A stretch of DNA of 15,013 bases from Cyclostephanos tholiformis (GCA_036939975.1 JALLPB010000519.1:1-15013); one strand, 5' to 3'. Shown: positions 1 through 9,285, counted from the first letter of the stretch. Numbers and translations: made by a program. The notes: generated by a model not told the origin, from the letters alone.

Positions 1-51
1 ACCTCGAAGTAAGTTACTGGCATACTAGTCCACACGTATGTAGATCGCCAA

Positions 52-591
52 TTGCCTAACTCTTTCTTGACCCGATCTCTCCTTCTTGATTTGTTACTAA
101 CACTCTGCGGTAAAATATTCATTTCAATCCATGGTAAGTCTGCTGTTTGTTTTGGGATTTTTTGCCTTCGTATGGATGGGGCGGGGATGGGGTGGACCTA
201 CGCCAACGTCTTCTCGGGGGGGGATACCTGCGTCCAGTATCATGGCGGGACGTCGTCGTGGACCGAATTGACCATGACGTCAAGGTGCGACGAGAACGGC
301 GGAGCGCTCGCGCTCGGGGCATCCGGGACATGTCCCCTCGACGACCTCGCTGGATGGTGCGTCGTTAACGTCGACAACGTGGACGTTGACGCGTACGAAT
401 CGACCTTGATGACGCTGTTGCCCGCGTCGGATTGTGATGGCAATGAAATGGCGTGCGTGACATTCGTCGGAGGGACCTTTTTGCCGGATGGGGCGTGCTC
501 CGCCTCCTCCTCTTCCGGGTCGACCGGGTGGAACGACAACCTCGCGATCATCAAGTCGGAGACACTCCGCGGTAGCTGCATACACTCATAG
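52..591 (+). CDS. First seven-Cys unit of a secreted surface protein (5' part, ends at in-frame TAG)
   Basis: The frame is open from base 13 to the TAG at 589-591. The first in-frame ATG is at 172; the ORF boundary at 52 is a TTG and unlikely to be the start. From about nt 215 to 510 it encodes a Cys-rich unit with the landmarks MTSRCD, LAGWC and NEMAC...DGAC. The same order of seven cysteines recurs in the next gene segment (607-895), which is in the same frame, so the two are almost certainly parts of one protein. A Ser-rich linker follows the unit. No convincing signal peptide lies in this frame. A hydrophobic start (MVSLLFVLGFFAF) lies at 131 in another frame, and a candidate donor at 170 with an acceptor at 237 would join it in phase, but that would remove the first cysteine of the unit. 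The true 5' end is unresolved. Function unknown; probably extracellular. Confidence 0.55.
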   Translation: MPNSFLTRSLLLDLLLTLCGKIFISIHGKSAVCFGIFCLRMDGAGMGWTYANVFSGGDTCVQYHGGTSSWTELTMTSRCDENGGALALGASGTCPLDDLAGWCVVNVDNVDVDAYESTLMTLLPASDCDGNEMACVTFVGGTFLPDGACSASSSSGSTGWNDNLAIIKSETLRGSCIHS

Positions 592-895
592 GACATCTCC
601 ATTGGGATGGGGTGCATCGAATTCCGCGGCGATGGATGGGCGATTGACTCGATGACGAGCAGGTGCGACTCGATGACGGACGGAAACTTCGTCGATGGCG
701 TTGGATGCGCCGCCACCGACAACAACGACGACGCCATGATGGATGTGGCGGGATGGTGCGACACCATCCCGTCTGACGGCATGCACGAGACGTCACTCAT
801 GATGCTGACTGACGGTGCGGATTGCGCTGCAAACGAAATGGTATGCAAGACGTTGCACGGCGGCATCTTCGGCGCGGACGGGGTGTGCGCCGCGA
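215..895 (+). repeat. Tandem pair of about 95-residue seven-Cys units
   Basis: Unit 1 (nt about 215-510) and unit 2 (nt about 604-895) share the seven cysteines in the same order. They also share TSRCD, D(L/V)AGWC, the NEM(A/V)C(V/K)T motif and GG(T/I)F..DG(A/V)C. They differ substantially elsewhere, so this is an old protein-level duplication. The in-frame TAG lies in the linker between the units. Confidence 0.75.
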
Positions 896-2997
896 ATGGT
901 GCAAACTCGACGACGTCTTCCTCGTCCTCGTCATACTCCTCCTTCTCCACGTCAACATACGCGTCCTCGTCGACAGGAGGTGCGGACAACAAGAATTACG
1001 ACGGCAAGTGCCTACTCGCGCCAGGCGCGATATTTCCCGCCCATCAGGCCGGATATTCCAGGGGATACACGTCGACCTGCCCGAATACCCCTGGCGAGGG
1101 CTCGGCTTACATGTGGCCGATGAGCTGGAGCGCCGATTACGAATCGAGGAGCATGGCGTACGGTACCGACGATATCATGCACACTAGCAGGGGAAGGACG
1201 TTCTACATGCTCGATCGGAATTGGAAGAGGAGCAATACCACGTACAGGAAAGGTGAGCGATGTACATGTTCTATATTATTTGGTCCCTCCTCCCCCGATC
1301 GAGGTGCTCATCAATCGCGCTGAACCCGGAACACCCGAAACTTTTTCGATTTATTACCCCCTTCTCGCGCATTCTCTCCAGGATTACTCCGTACGATCGG
1401 CCAGAGCCCGTGCGAAAACGTCGACGAGGATTTCACCGACCAGACGAGCGGTTTCCTAGGATGTCGCTACAACGACACCGACGGCACCGTGAGCACGATG
1501 ATACACAGGGAAAATCTCATGTACTTCATCACATGGAGGGATGCCGACGTCGATGCCGGGGAGGATCCGGTCCTTCCCGGCGAGACCGACGCGTCTAGGA
1601 TCGAGGAGTGCACCTACATCGACCTCGTTGTCATCGGGAACATCCGTCCCGATTGGTTTTTGGACAAGCGCGGCGACGACACCGACACTCAGTATCTCGG
1701 TAATCAGCACGTTTACTATGCCGCCGACGATAACATCACCGTGCCACGTCTCGTGAAGCAATGGAGGAAGAAGGACTTCGCATCGCAGTACTTCACCATG
1801 AGCATGATGGGTAATCCACCCAACAAGCTCAAGCAGGATGCCAACGCGTCGATTGAGGACAATACTCATTGGCCGTTGATACTGAACATCCCCGGCGAGG
1901 GCTTCGGAGACGATATGCTGCAGGTGTACAGGAATCATCGTCTCCTTGATTCCGAGGTTGATGCATCCCTGTTTGAGATCATCGAGAGTTACGAGGCCAT
2001 GGGCGGCGTTTGCACCGACATTCGGGCCAACGCCACCACGGACGATGGAGCCAATTTTGGCCCACCGGTCCTGGAGGAAGATGAGAAGATCCCGAGCAAC
2101 CTCGAAGTCGATCCGATGTCGTGGTTCTCTAACGAGTATACCTTCTCCCCCGTGTGGGACTCGTCGTCATCGTCGGCAGTCGATCAAACCCCCTCCTCCT
2201 CCTCCTCCTCAAGTGATACGTTCGCGATGACCGAGGTATCCGATCGGTTGATTGTCGAATCATGTGCCGACGGACTCGGCTCAGTCCAATTTTCGTTTTA
2301 CTTCCGCGACGTCGAGCTCACAGGTGATGGCCTCCTCCCCTGGATGGCCATCGGGTATCGTGCTAGCGAGACCTGCGCCATGACCCCTACGGACGGAGGC
2401 TCGACGCCGATCATACTGCTGACGCAGATGGAAGTGGGTGGAGTCCCCGTGGCCCACAAGATGCAACTGCTTCCGGAGGCGAAGGGAGCGAGTGAGACAG
2501 TGATCGCGACAATGACGGCGTCGATGGTCGCCCTAGTTGACGAGGTGGAGTATTCCGATTTGAGCGTGACGGCGACTGAGTTTTTGTCATCGGCGTCGAT
2601 GGCATCGGCGATGGCAGTCGAGGTTTCTAGATCGTCTCCCTCGTCCCTTGGGGAGGAAGAGGGAACTGTCTCGCTTCATTTCAAACATACCCCAGTGGTC
2701 GACGCTCCTGCCGTGGGAGACACGATGTATTATACCTACGCAATCGGGACGACGTCCCGTCTAGGCAATCACGAGACGCGGGGCTGCTTTGAGATCCCTG
2801 TCACGCTGTGCGGGAACGGGACTTCGGAGAGTGGCGGTCAAGTGGGAGCCACGATCGATGAGGAGGATGGTACCGTAATCGACCTTGGCGATGGAATGGT
2901 AGCAGTGTCGGGCGAACAGGCAGCTCCAGGTGCGGCTTCATCCATAGTGGCCCTGTTTACCGCACTATTCGTGATCGCCTCTACTTCGACCTGGTAG
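607..2997 (+). CDS. Cys-rich, DOMON-like, probably GPI-anchored surface protein (two exons)
   Basis: Exons 607-1252 and 1382-2997 join in phase 1 to give 753 residues. Order: second seven-Cys unit (nt 607-895); Ser/Thr linker; a central region with landmarks YMLDRNWK, VVIGNIRPDWFLDKRG and RLVKQWRKKDFASQYF (nt about 1000-1950) that I do not recognise as a named domain; Ser-rich linker; a DOMON-like domain (nt about 2240-2810) with WMAIGYR near its start and YAIGTTSRLGNHETRG at its end, where heme-binding DOMON proteins carry a Met and a His; and a final hydrophobic stretch (nt 2926-2994) after small residues, as in GPI-attachment signals. Several N-x-S/T sequons (NTT, NDT, NIT, NAS, NAT, NGT) fit an extracellular glycoprotein. 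The ATG at 607 is only the first after the upstream stop. The frame continues unbroken from 592, so the real start is probably further upstream. The gene ends TAG TGA. A role in surface redox or adhesion is possible but is inference. Confidence 0.75.
1253..1381 (+). other. Spliceosomal intron (129 nt, phase 1)
   Basis: The donor reads AAAG|GTGAGC and the acceptor TTCTCTCCAG|GA after a pyrimidine-rich stretch. Removing it completes a Gly codon (G|GA) and joins the frame ending ...NTTYRKG to LLRTIGQSPCENV. Without splicing the upstream frame stops at 1321-1323. Confidence 0.88.
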
Positions 2998-3424
2998 TGA
3001 AAACACCACCAAACGAAATATGCTCGTGAATGAGATTACTGATTTTCATCATCATCTTGTTGTATAGAACAATCGATTGGCTTACCACAGAATTACAAAA
3101 AATATCCTGCTTGCATATGGGACCGTAGATGTGAATGATTCGTGTCTAGCAGTAATAATATCCTCATTCAAATATAAAACCTGTATACTAATTTGTGATA
3201 GGCTTGACTACTCAACATATCTCGTAGTAAGATTTGAGGGAGTTGGTGTGGATAGAGAGGCAACATGGAATTTTATGTATGAACATCAATGAGGACCAAG
3301 AAGAAGATCGTGAAAAACAAGTCATCAGAATGTGTGTCCACCTTGTCAGAAGCTTCAAACATAAGAAAGAGAGCTTATGTGACGAGTTGCGCGGTCTTAT
3401 CATACTCTATTATTATGAATACAA
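2998..3424. other. Convergent intergenic region
   Basis: This is AT-richer sequence between the 3' ends of the plus-strand surface protein gene and the minus-strand Gly-rich gene. The short open frames here have no recognisable motif and look like chance. It should hold both 3' UTRs. I see no clear repeat or RNA gene. Confidence 0.5.
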
Positions 3425-6400
3425 TTATATTCCTAATGCATCCCGTAGATTTTCCCACACAGAACGCTTTCCATTTTCTCTGCGATTTTTCTTTCCTACT
3501 ATTTTCGGCTCAAAATAGGCATCTTCCCCTCTGTCATTACGATAATAGGTATTATCATTCATCGACCATCTGTCATCATTCCGCCTGTCATAGCCATAAT
3601 CTTTATTATTATTCATCAACTTTCTGTCATCTTCTCGCCTGTCATAGCCATTGCCACCATTACTTCTTATAGACCTGTCATCATCATACCCAAAGTCGTC
3701 ATAATTATAATCATCGCGACTATCGATTCCACTATCATATCCGCCTTGACGACTCATTCGTCGATTCCCGCGCTCCCTTCGGTTGTTTCCGCGTCTGAAA
3801 TCATCGCGGTTAGACATACCGTCACGAATACCATGGTCTTGATATCTATTGATACTTGAAGTGGGACCTCCTCCTCTAAAATCACGGATTGAGTTTGAAC
3901 CTCGACCTTGATACAAATCATATTCATACTCGTCGCGATCAAACTGTCGTTGCCTCAACTCACGCTCCCTAGGTGTATAATCTCTCTGTCCACCTCCGCC
4001 TCTAATATTACCACCGTAAGCAAGCCCACCAGATGAAGAACCCGACATTCCTCTTCCCACTTGAAGAAAATTTTCGCTCGAGCCTCTTTTCCAACCAAAG
4101 TCATTCACACTGCCATTCATTCGATAGCCCCGTAGTCGTCTTTCTCTTAGTCCACTGTCATCCTTGTAGGATGCTGTGTAGCTGCTGTCGTAATCCCCCA
4201 AAGCTTGTCGATTTCGTGGCAGCGTATATCGAGATGCCTGACGAAAGTCTTCACTGTTACCCTGGCGACCGTAGTATTGTCGGCCAAAGATTGGCTGTGT
4301 TGGATCGTAGAAGTCATTATCATCGTTGTATCCACCATCCATCGACAAACCATAGCCGTTACTCTGCCGTTGTTGGAATTGCTGCTGACCACCCCCCATC
4401 ATAATGTTATTATTCCCTTGCCCCATGTTATTATTTTGGCCCATCCTGTTGTCTTGAGCCATTCTTCCCTGACCCATCATGTTATTATTGCCTCTGCCCA
4501 TCATATTTTGCTGCGGCTGCATCCTTCTTCCTCCTCCGCCTCCTTTACCCATCATATTTTGCTGCTGCTGCATCCTCCCCGCTTCAACACCACCTTGACC
4601 CATCATAGTTTGTTGTTGCTGCATCATTTCTCCACCACCCCCTCCTCGACCCATCATATTATTATTTGCTTCACCCATCATGTTGTCATCATTGTTACCC
4701 CTAAAGCCTCGTCCCCCAAATGACAAAGATTGTACTGCTGAGTTCATACCACGGCTAGATATTCCGCCTCCTCCCTGCTTGCCGAAGCTCGACTGCTGTC
4801 CTCCCATGCCACCTCTCATGCCACCGTTCAAGTCGCCTCCCATTTGAGACGACCTACAGTTGTTGAAGTTGAAACGAATTCACCACTTTGTCAGATGGAA
4901 GAAAAGCAAACTAGGTAGCGAGCTGATTTGGCTGACCCCACATGAGAAGGAAATTTCTCCCGACGGCATCACTCACCTTTGCATGCCTCTTCCCAACATG
5001 CCATTGTTTGCTCCACCAAAGCCTCCACCACCACCTCCTAAGGTAGACTTAGGACCAAAGCTTGAGCCGCCCCCAAACGAAGATTGTCCAGAATTTCCAA
5101 AGCTGCTTGTTTGTTGTCCTTTTTGCATGCCCCCACCCATGTCTCCTCCCAATCCATCACCGCCGCCAAAGCCGCCGCCGCTTGTATTGCCGAACCCACG
5201 AGCTGATTTTCCAAACCCACCACCACCTGATTTGCCAAAGCCGCCAAATGACGATCCTCCCATTCCACTTCCCGTTCCACCGCCACCTCCCATGCCTCCA
5301 AAGGAGCCTTTGCCCAAGCCGCCACCACCTTTGAGCCCTCCTTGGCCGCCGAATCCTCCCCCCCCCCCCGCCCCGAAACCACCACCGCTCGATTTGCCGA
5401 AACCACCCCCTCCGCCAACACCCATCATGCCATCGCCGCCCAATCCTCCTCCTCCTCCTCCTCCTCCTCCTCCTCCAAAGGACGAGTTTTTACTTCCAAA
5501 GAAGGAGGATGTGGTGCCAAATGAGCTGCTTCCGCCTAGCCCGTCAACATCAGTGCTTAATCCTCCTCTACCAACCGACGACGATTTCCCGAATCCTCCG
5601 CCCGATGATTTTCCAAAGCCACCGCCACCACTGCTCAGTCCTCCACCAAAATTCGATTTCCCTCCACCTCCTAATCCACCTCCCCCAATCGCTCCTCCTA
5701 GACTACCGCCCCCTCCAAAACCACCACCACCTGACTTGCCGAATCCACTGCTACCTCCACCACCAAACCCTCCACCGTTCGACTTGCCAAATCCGCCTCC
5801 ACCTGATAGGCCAAAGCCACCGGATGTCGTCCCTCCTCCCAGTCCACCCAGTTCGCCACCTTTTCCTCCGCCACCAAAAGTTGCGGCGGCACCCTTCATG
5901 GCACCCATCATGGCACTCATCATGCCTCCTCCTTCATTGCCTCCTGATGTTCCACCTCCTCCTAACCCTCCGAAGGACGATGTGTTACCCCCAAAGGAAG
6001 ACGACTCGCTCCCACCGAAGGAGCTTCCCTGGGCGCCAAATCCTCCTCCTCCTCCTCCAAATCCTCCCAGTCCACCCCCACTAGACTTGCCGAATCCACC
6101 GGCCGATTTGCCGAATCCACCTTCACCGCCAAAGGACGATTTGCCGCCACCGAGACCACCACCTGCGGCGCCCTTTATCATTCCGCCTCCTCCAAATCCG
6201 CCCCCTCCTCCCAATCCCCCGAAGGATGAGGATTTGGCACCGAACGAGCCCCTTCCTCCACCCAATCCACTGGAGGCCTTGCCAAATCCTCCTCCTCCTC
6301 CGCCACCGCCCAATCCGCCGGAGGCCTTTCCGAATCCACCCCCTCCACTGCCGAATCCACCGGAGGTTTTTCCGAATCCTCCGCCTCCGCTCCCCAATCC

Positions 6401-7801
6401 GCCGCCGGGTGCCTTTCCGAACGAGCTTCCACCTCCACCGATTCCGCCGATTCCACCACCGCCACCACCACCGAAACCGCCCGCGGTTTTTCCAAATCCA
6501 CCTCCCAATCCGCCGCCGGAGGCCTTGCCGAATCCGCCACCTCCCCCACCTAATCCGCCCGTGGAGGCCTTTCCGAATCCTCCTCCTCCACCGCCGAATC
6601 CACCGGAGGTTTTTCCGAATCCGCCTCGTCCGCCTCCCAATCCGCCGCCGGGTGCCTTTCCAAACGAGCTTCCACCTCCCCCGATTCCGCCGATTCCACC
6701 ACCACCACCACCACCACCACCACCGAATCCGCCGGCAGTTTTCCCAAATCCACCTCCCAATCCACCGGATGCCTTGCCAAACCCACCACCTCCTCCACCT
6801 AATCCGCCGGAGGCCTTGCCGAATCCTCCTCCTCCACCACCTAATCCACCACCCAATCCACCGGCGGCCTTGCCGAATCCTCCCCCACTACCGCCCAATC
6901 CGCCGGAGGACTTTCCGAATCCACCCCCTCCACCACCGAATCCACCGGAGGTTTTTCCAAATCCTCCACCACCGCCTCCCAATCCGCCACCGGGTACTTT
7001 TCCGAACGAGCTTCCGCCTCCGCCGATTCCACTTCCACCACCACCACCACCGAATCCGCCCGCGGTTTTCCCGAATCCACCTCCCAATCCGCCGCCGGAG
7101 GCCTTGCCTAATCCTCCACCACCGAATCCGCCCGTGGAGGCCATGCCGAATCCGCCAAGTCCCCCCCCCCCGCCACCGCCCAAACCGCTTCCACCACCGA
7201 AGGACGAGGACTTGCCACCCCCCCCGAAGGATGACGACCCACCTCCCGGAGTACCACCGAACGACGTCGCACCTCCTCCCCCGAAGGACGATGATTTGCT
7301 CCCGAAGCCTCCCCCCCCCCCTCCCTTGAACATCCCGCCATTACCAAATTGCATGGTCGTCGTTATTGTTGTCGGGCGGTAGGAAGACGATAGCGCCGTA
7401 GTCGAGTACGACGACATCTTCATCGTCATCGTCGTCGTCGTCCTCCTCGATGAGATAGACGCGTCGTTGTAGGGGCAATGATGGCAGCGAGGATGAGACG
7501 ACATCCGAGCCTGCGCGCCCTTGAGCGTCGTCATCGTCCCGGCGATGATGCCGCGTGGGGCCGTCCCCCCCCCCCTCTCCCTCGCGGTCGTGGTGGTCGA
7601 ATGCGTCGATAGGGCGCGAACGTGGAAGGGGTATGACGACGAAGACGACGACGTCAACATTGACGTAGAAAGCAGCAGTAGCGCCGCCGCCACCGTCATC
7701 ATCATGGTAGTCGTGAACATCGTTCTACTCCTCCTCCTCCTCCTCCTGCGCGCGACTTTCGTCGACGTCGATGTCATTGATCCTACTTCCGAAGATGACA
7801 T
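3425..7801 (-). CDS. Giant Gly-rich secreted or targeted protein (two exons, about 1,417 aa)
   Basis: Exon 1 runs 7801-4977 and exon 2 4853-3425; splicing forms an Arg codon (AG|G) and keeps the frame. I chose the ATG at 7801 because the signal-like segment follows closely; the frame also stays open to an ATG at 7999. Residues 19-24 lie in a run of seven Arg, residues 33-49 are hydrophobic ([17 protein letters not shown]), and a Ser/Thr-rich stretch follows to about 150, as in signal or bipartite plastid-targeting leaders; no clear diatom ASAF-type site is visible. Residues about 150-942 are Gly-rich repeats of the type [10 protein letters not shown] and [10 protein letters not shown]. Exon 2 is different: first Met/Asn/Gln-rich ([18 protein letters not shown]), then Arg/Asp/Tyr-rich with repeats such as [14 protein letters not shown], ending [12 protein letters not shown]. 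No catalytic domain. A structural, matrix or cell-wall role is only an inference from composition. Confidence 0.8.
4854..4976 (-). other. Spliceosomal intron of the Gly-rich gene (123 nt, phase 2)
   Basis: On the minus strand the donor is CAAAG|GTGAGT at 4976 and the acceptor is AACTGTAG|GTCG at 4854. Both match the consensus. Its length is close to that of the 1253-1381 intron. Splicing avoids the TGA at 4975-4973 and continues [12 protein letters not shown] into the second exon. Confidence 0.88.
5444..5476 (-). repeat. (TCC)11 / (GGA)11 microsatellite within coding sequence
   Basis: An uninterrupted 33-nt trinucleotide run codes for a poly-Gly stretch of the minus-strand gene. It is likely length-variable between alleles but stays in frame. 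Nearby C homopolymers (about 5357-5368, 7163-7173, 7313-7322) are not codon-multiple safe and are places to suspect indel errors. Confidence 0.8.
6400..7140 (-). repeat. Higher-order tandem repeat in the Gly-rich exon
   Basis: Three related blocks each contain SSFGK(A/V)PGGGLG followed by [11 protein letters not shown] and several [10 protein letters not shown] units. The same anchor motif lies at 6408, 6651 and 6993, so spacing is 243 and 342 nt, both multiples of three. Blocks therefore expand or contract in whole codons. Confidence 0.75.
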
Positions 7802-8076
7802 GACGTCGAAGTTGACTTGACGCCTCGATTCCGTTTTGTTTTGACTCTTTTGGTGTTTTGGCGGGAGCCAAGACAAACCGCGGTCTGAAAAAAGGGGTCG
7901 TTCCAACAAAAACATTGAACAAGGCACATTGGGCGCTGATGAGCATAATAAAGGGCATATGGCGCTGACAAGCATAAAAAAGACTGTTTCAGTTCCCATC
8001 TAATATCCTCTCGCGTTGGCAGAGGGTCCCCTGGTGCCGCACGGCTCGCTACTTTTACTGGATCTTTAGACGACAT
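7783..8076 (-). CDS. Unrecognised short frame upstream of the Gly-rich gene (doubtful)
   Basis: This 97-residue frame starts MSSKDPVKVASRAAPGDPL and its first 31 residues (to about RWELKQ) look like ordinary coding sequence. The rest is Cys-rich and crosses the imperfect tandem repeat at 7923-7982. It overlaps the start of the Gly-rich gene in another frame. It could be an upstream ORF, a first exon of something spliced, or a remnant of a transposon gene. No family recognised. Confidence 0.2.
   Translation of the reverse strand: MSSKDPVKVASRAAPGDPLPTREDIRWELKQSFLCLSAPYALYYAHQRPMCLVQCFCWNDPFFQTAVCLGSRQNTKRVKTKRNRGVKSTSTSCHLRK
7923..7982. repeat. Imperfect tandem repeat, two copies of about 30 nt
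   Basis: Two adjacent copies share GGCA(C/T)AT, GGCGCTGA and AGCATAA blocks, at 7923-7953 and 7954-7982. They lie in the presumed 5' flank of the minus-strand Gly-rich gene. Confidence 0.6.
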
Positions 8077-8168
8077 AATAGTTTGGGTTTTGCTTGTAAA
8101 TAATCAAATAAAAATATTGTTATATAATGTGGGAAAAAGCCTCGCCTGCCAAAAAAAAAACCACCAAC

Positions 8169-8560
8169 CTACACCTTAGCCTCATCACCACCTTCATCGA
8201 ATGCCACGCTTTTGATTTGCTCCTTCAGGTCATACTTCTTCTTCTTTTTCTGGGTTGCCCTAAACTCAGATCTGTCCACCTTGTTCCATCTTCACCTTTG
8301 ACATCCCTTCTGGACTTGGCCCTGCATATGTCTCATCAGTATGTTACTCAATTGGAACAATTGGTCTGTAGTTCTTAAACATCTTCACAGTTGTGTAAGG
8401 GTTCAATCCCACAGGTTCAATCTGTATCAAATTCTCCTTCATATGCTGAAACAACTCACTCCACACTCCAAGGGACATCTGCTAAATAATGTTGCTCCAG
8501 TATGGGTATGGGAGGACATACTTCTCATGGAGAATGCTTTTTCCGACCACAAAAAACTAA
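8169..8560 (-). pseudogene. C-terminal fragment of a transposon protein (probably DUF7869-like)
   Basis: Read on the minus strand, these bases give coding-like stretches interrupted by stops and a shift. They are KSILHEKYVLPYPYWSN, then VWSELFQHMKENLIQIEP and NPYTTVKMFKNYRPIVPIE, then after a TAA HTDETYAGPSPEGMSKVK. A frame change leads to RSEFRATQKKKKKYDLKE and a stop at 8169. The Lys-rich end and the position downstream of the DUF7869-like pseudogene at 9713-10847 on the same strand suggest this is its C-terminus. That assignment is inference. No intact reading frame remains. Confidence 0.45.
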
Positions 8561-8934
8561 GAGAGAGAGACGGGGCCCGGGCCTTTGATGGCCGCCATTA
8601 AATGGGAGGACAATAACAAACCAAAAATTGGCATGACTGCTGTGGAACATGTGGGGGGGGGGGGCTTTTAGCCATTGTTTGGGGGTGGCAAATTAAGTGA
8701 TAAAAATAAAAAATTAAATATGCCTCAGCATTAGATGGCTCCCAGACAAGAAATACCCATACAACAACCAACCTAAAGAGCGTGATCAACATAGGGAAAA
8801 CAGTATATGAGGAGTGACCAGTGGGGAGAATGGGGGGAGCACAATTTGATTGTTTTGGGGCGTTGATCAATTTGGAATATGTAAAAATAAAATAAAATCA
8901 ATGAGTTTTAATAATTATTTTTTTCTCCATCAAT
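8561..8934. other. AT-rich non-coding stretch with a G12 tract
   Basis: No supportable gene. It holds a GA run next to the palindrome GGCCCGGGCC (8574-8583), a 12-base G homopolymer (8653-8664), and AT-rich filler to 8930. It may be part of the sequence inserted between the two parts of the minus-strand transposon pseudogene. Confidence 0.4.
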
Positions 8935-9105
8935 TTACAGAATTACACAAAATCCTTCAATGGCACCCTTGACAATCCCATCGCGGTGATGGTACCATGA
9001 GGGTTTTATATAATTCACTGTAGCCGTGCCAGTAGACCCAGAGAATGGCTCCACCATGATGGTGTGATTCTTTTTTTGTTGGTTGTGAAGACATTCATCA
9101 TCCAT
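8935..9105 (-). CDS. 56-residue open frame of unknown function (possible fragment)
   Basis: ATG at 9105-9103, TAA at 8937-8935. Despite AT-rich surroundings the frame is balanced in composition, with TIMVEPFSGSTGTATVNYI and SWYHHRDGIVKGAIEGF, and looks like real protein. It may be an exon or a fragment of a transposon protein; the AT-rich sequence after it offers a possible donor (CT|GTAAAT) at its end. No family recognised. Confidence 0.3.
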   Translation of the reverse strand: MDDECLHNQQKKNHTIMVEPFSGSTGTATVNYIKPSWYHHRDGIVKGAIEGFCVIL

Positions 9106-9285
9106 ACTACGTATCTATTTCTATGAAGAAAACAAACAAGAGATAGTTTTTTGTCAGTAGTAGTATCGTACTTAGATTAAAAGGAGTACAATAATTACTC
9201 TAGAGATAATAGTTACTCATCTTGCAAAGAACTGTCTCCCCAAAAATCAAAAATAGTGCCAATGGCAATTTTTTAATGTAGGAAT

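Noticed and set aside
457..591. Introns ending at 591 that would remove the in-frame TAG (donors at 457 or 466)
   Set aside because: They keep the frame and are of plausible length, but they delete the conserved GGTF..DGAC part that the second unit retains, and the donors are weak.
240..992. 250-codon minus-strand frame over the Cys-rich gene
   Set aside because: It has no recognisable motif, lies opposite the conserved seven-Cys units, and is held open by GC-rich codon bias of the sense gene.
3077..3672. Short frames in the convergent intergenic region
   Set aside because: Low-complexity or AT-driven translations without motif; partly antisense to the Gly-rich gene's 3' end.
4033..4723. 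Plus-strand His/Leu-rich frames opposite exon 2 of the Gly-rich gene
   Set aside because: They are antisense readings of Met/Asn/Gln/Gly repeats; no independent support.
4860..7382. 840-codon proline-rich plus-strand frame
   Set aside because: It is the exact antisense of the Gly-rich exon. The minus strand has the leader and consensus splice sites, and shared wobble positions explain the open frame.
8127..8601. Plus-strand frames at 8127-8378 and 8341-8601
   Set aside because: The minus strand gives much more protein-like sequence here (NPYTTVKMFKNYRPIVPIE), so these are shadows.
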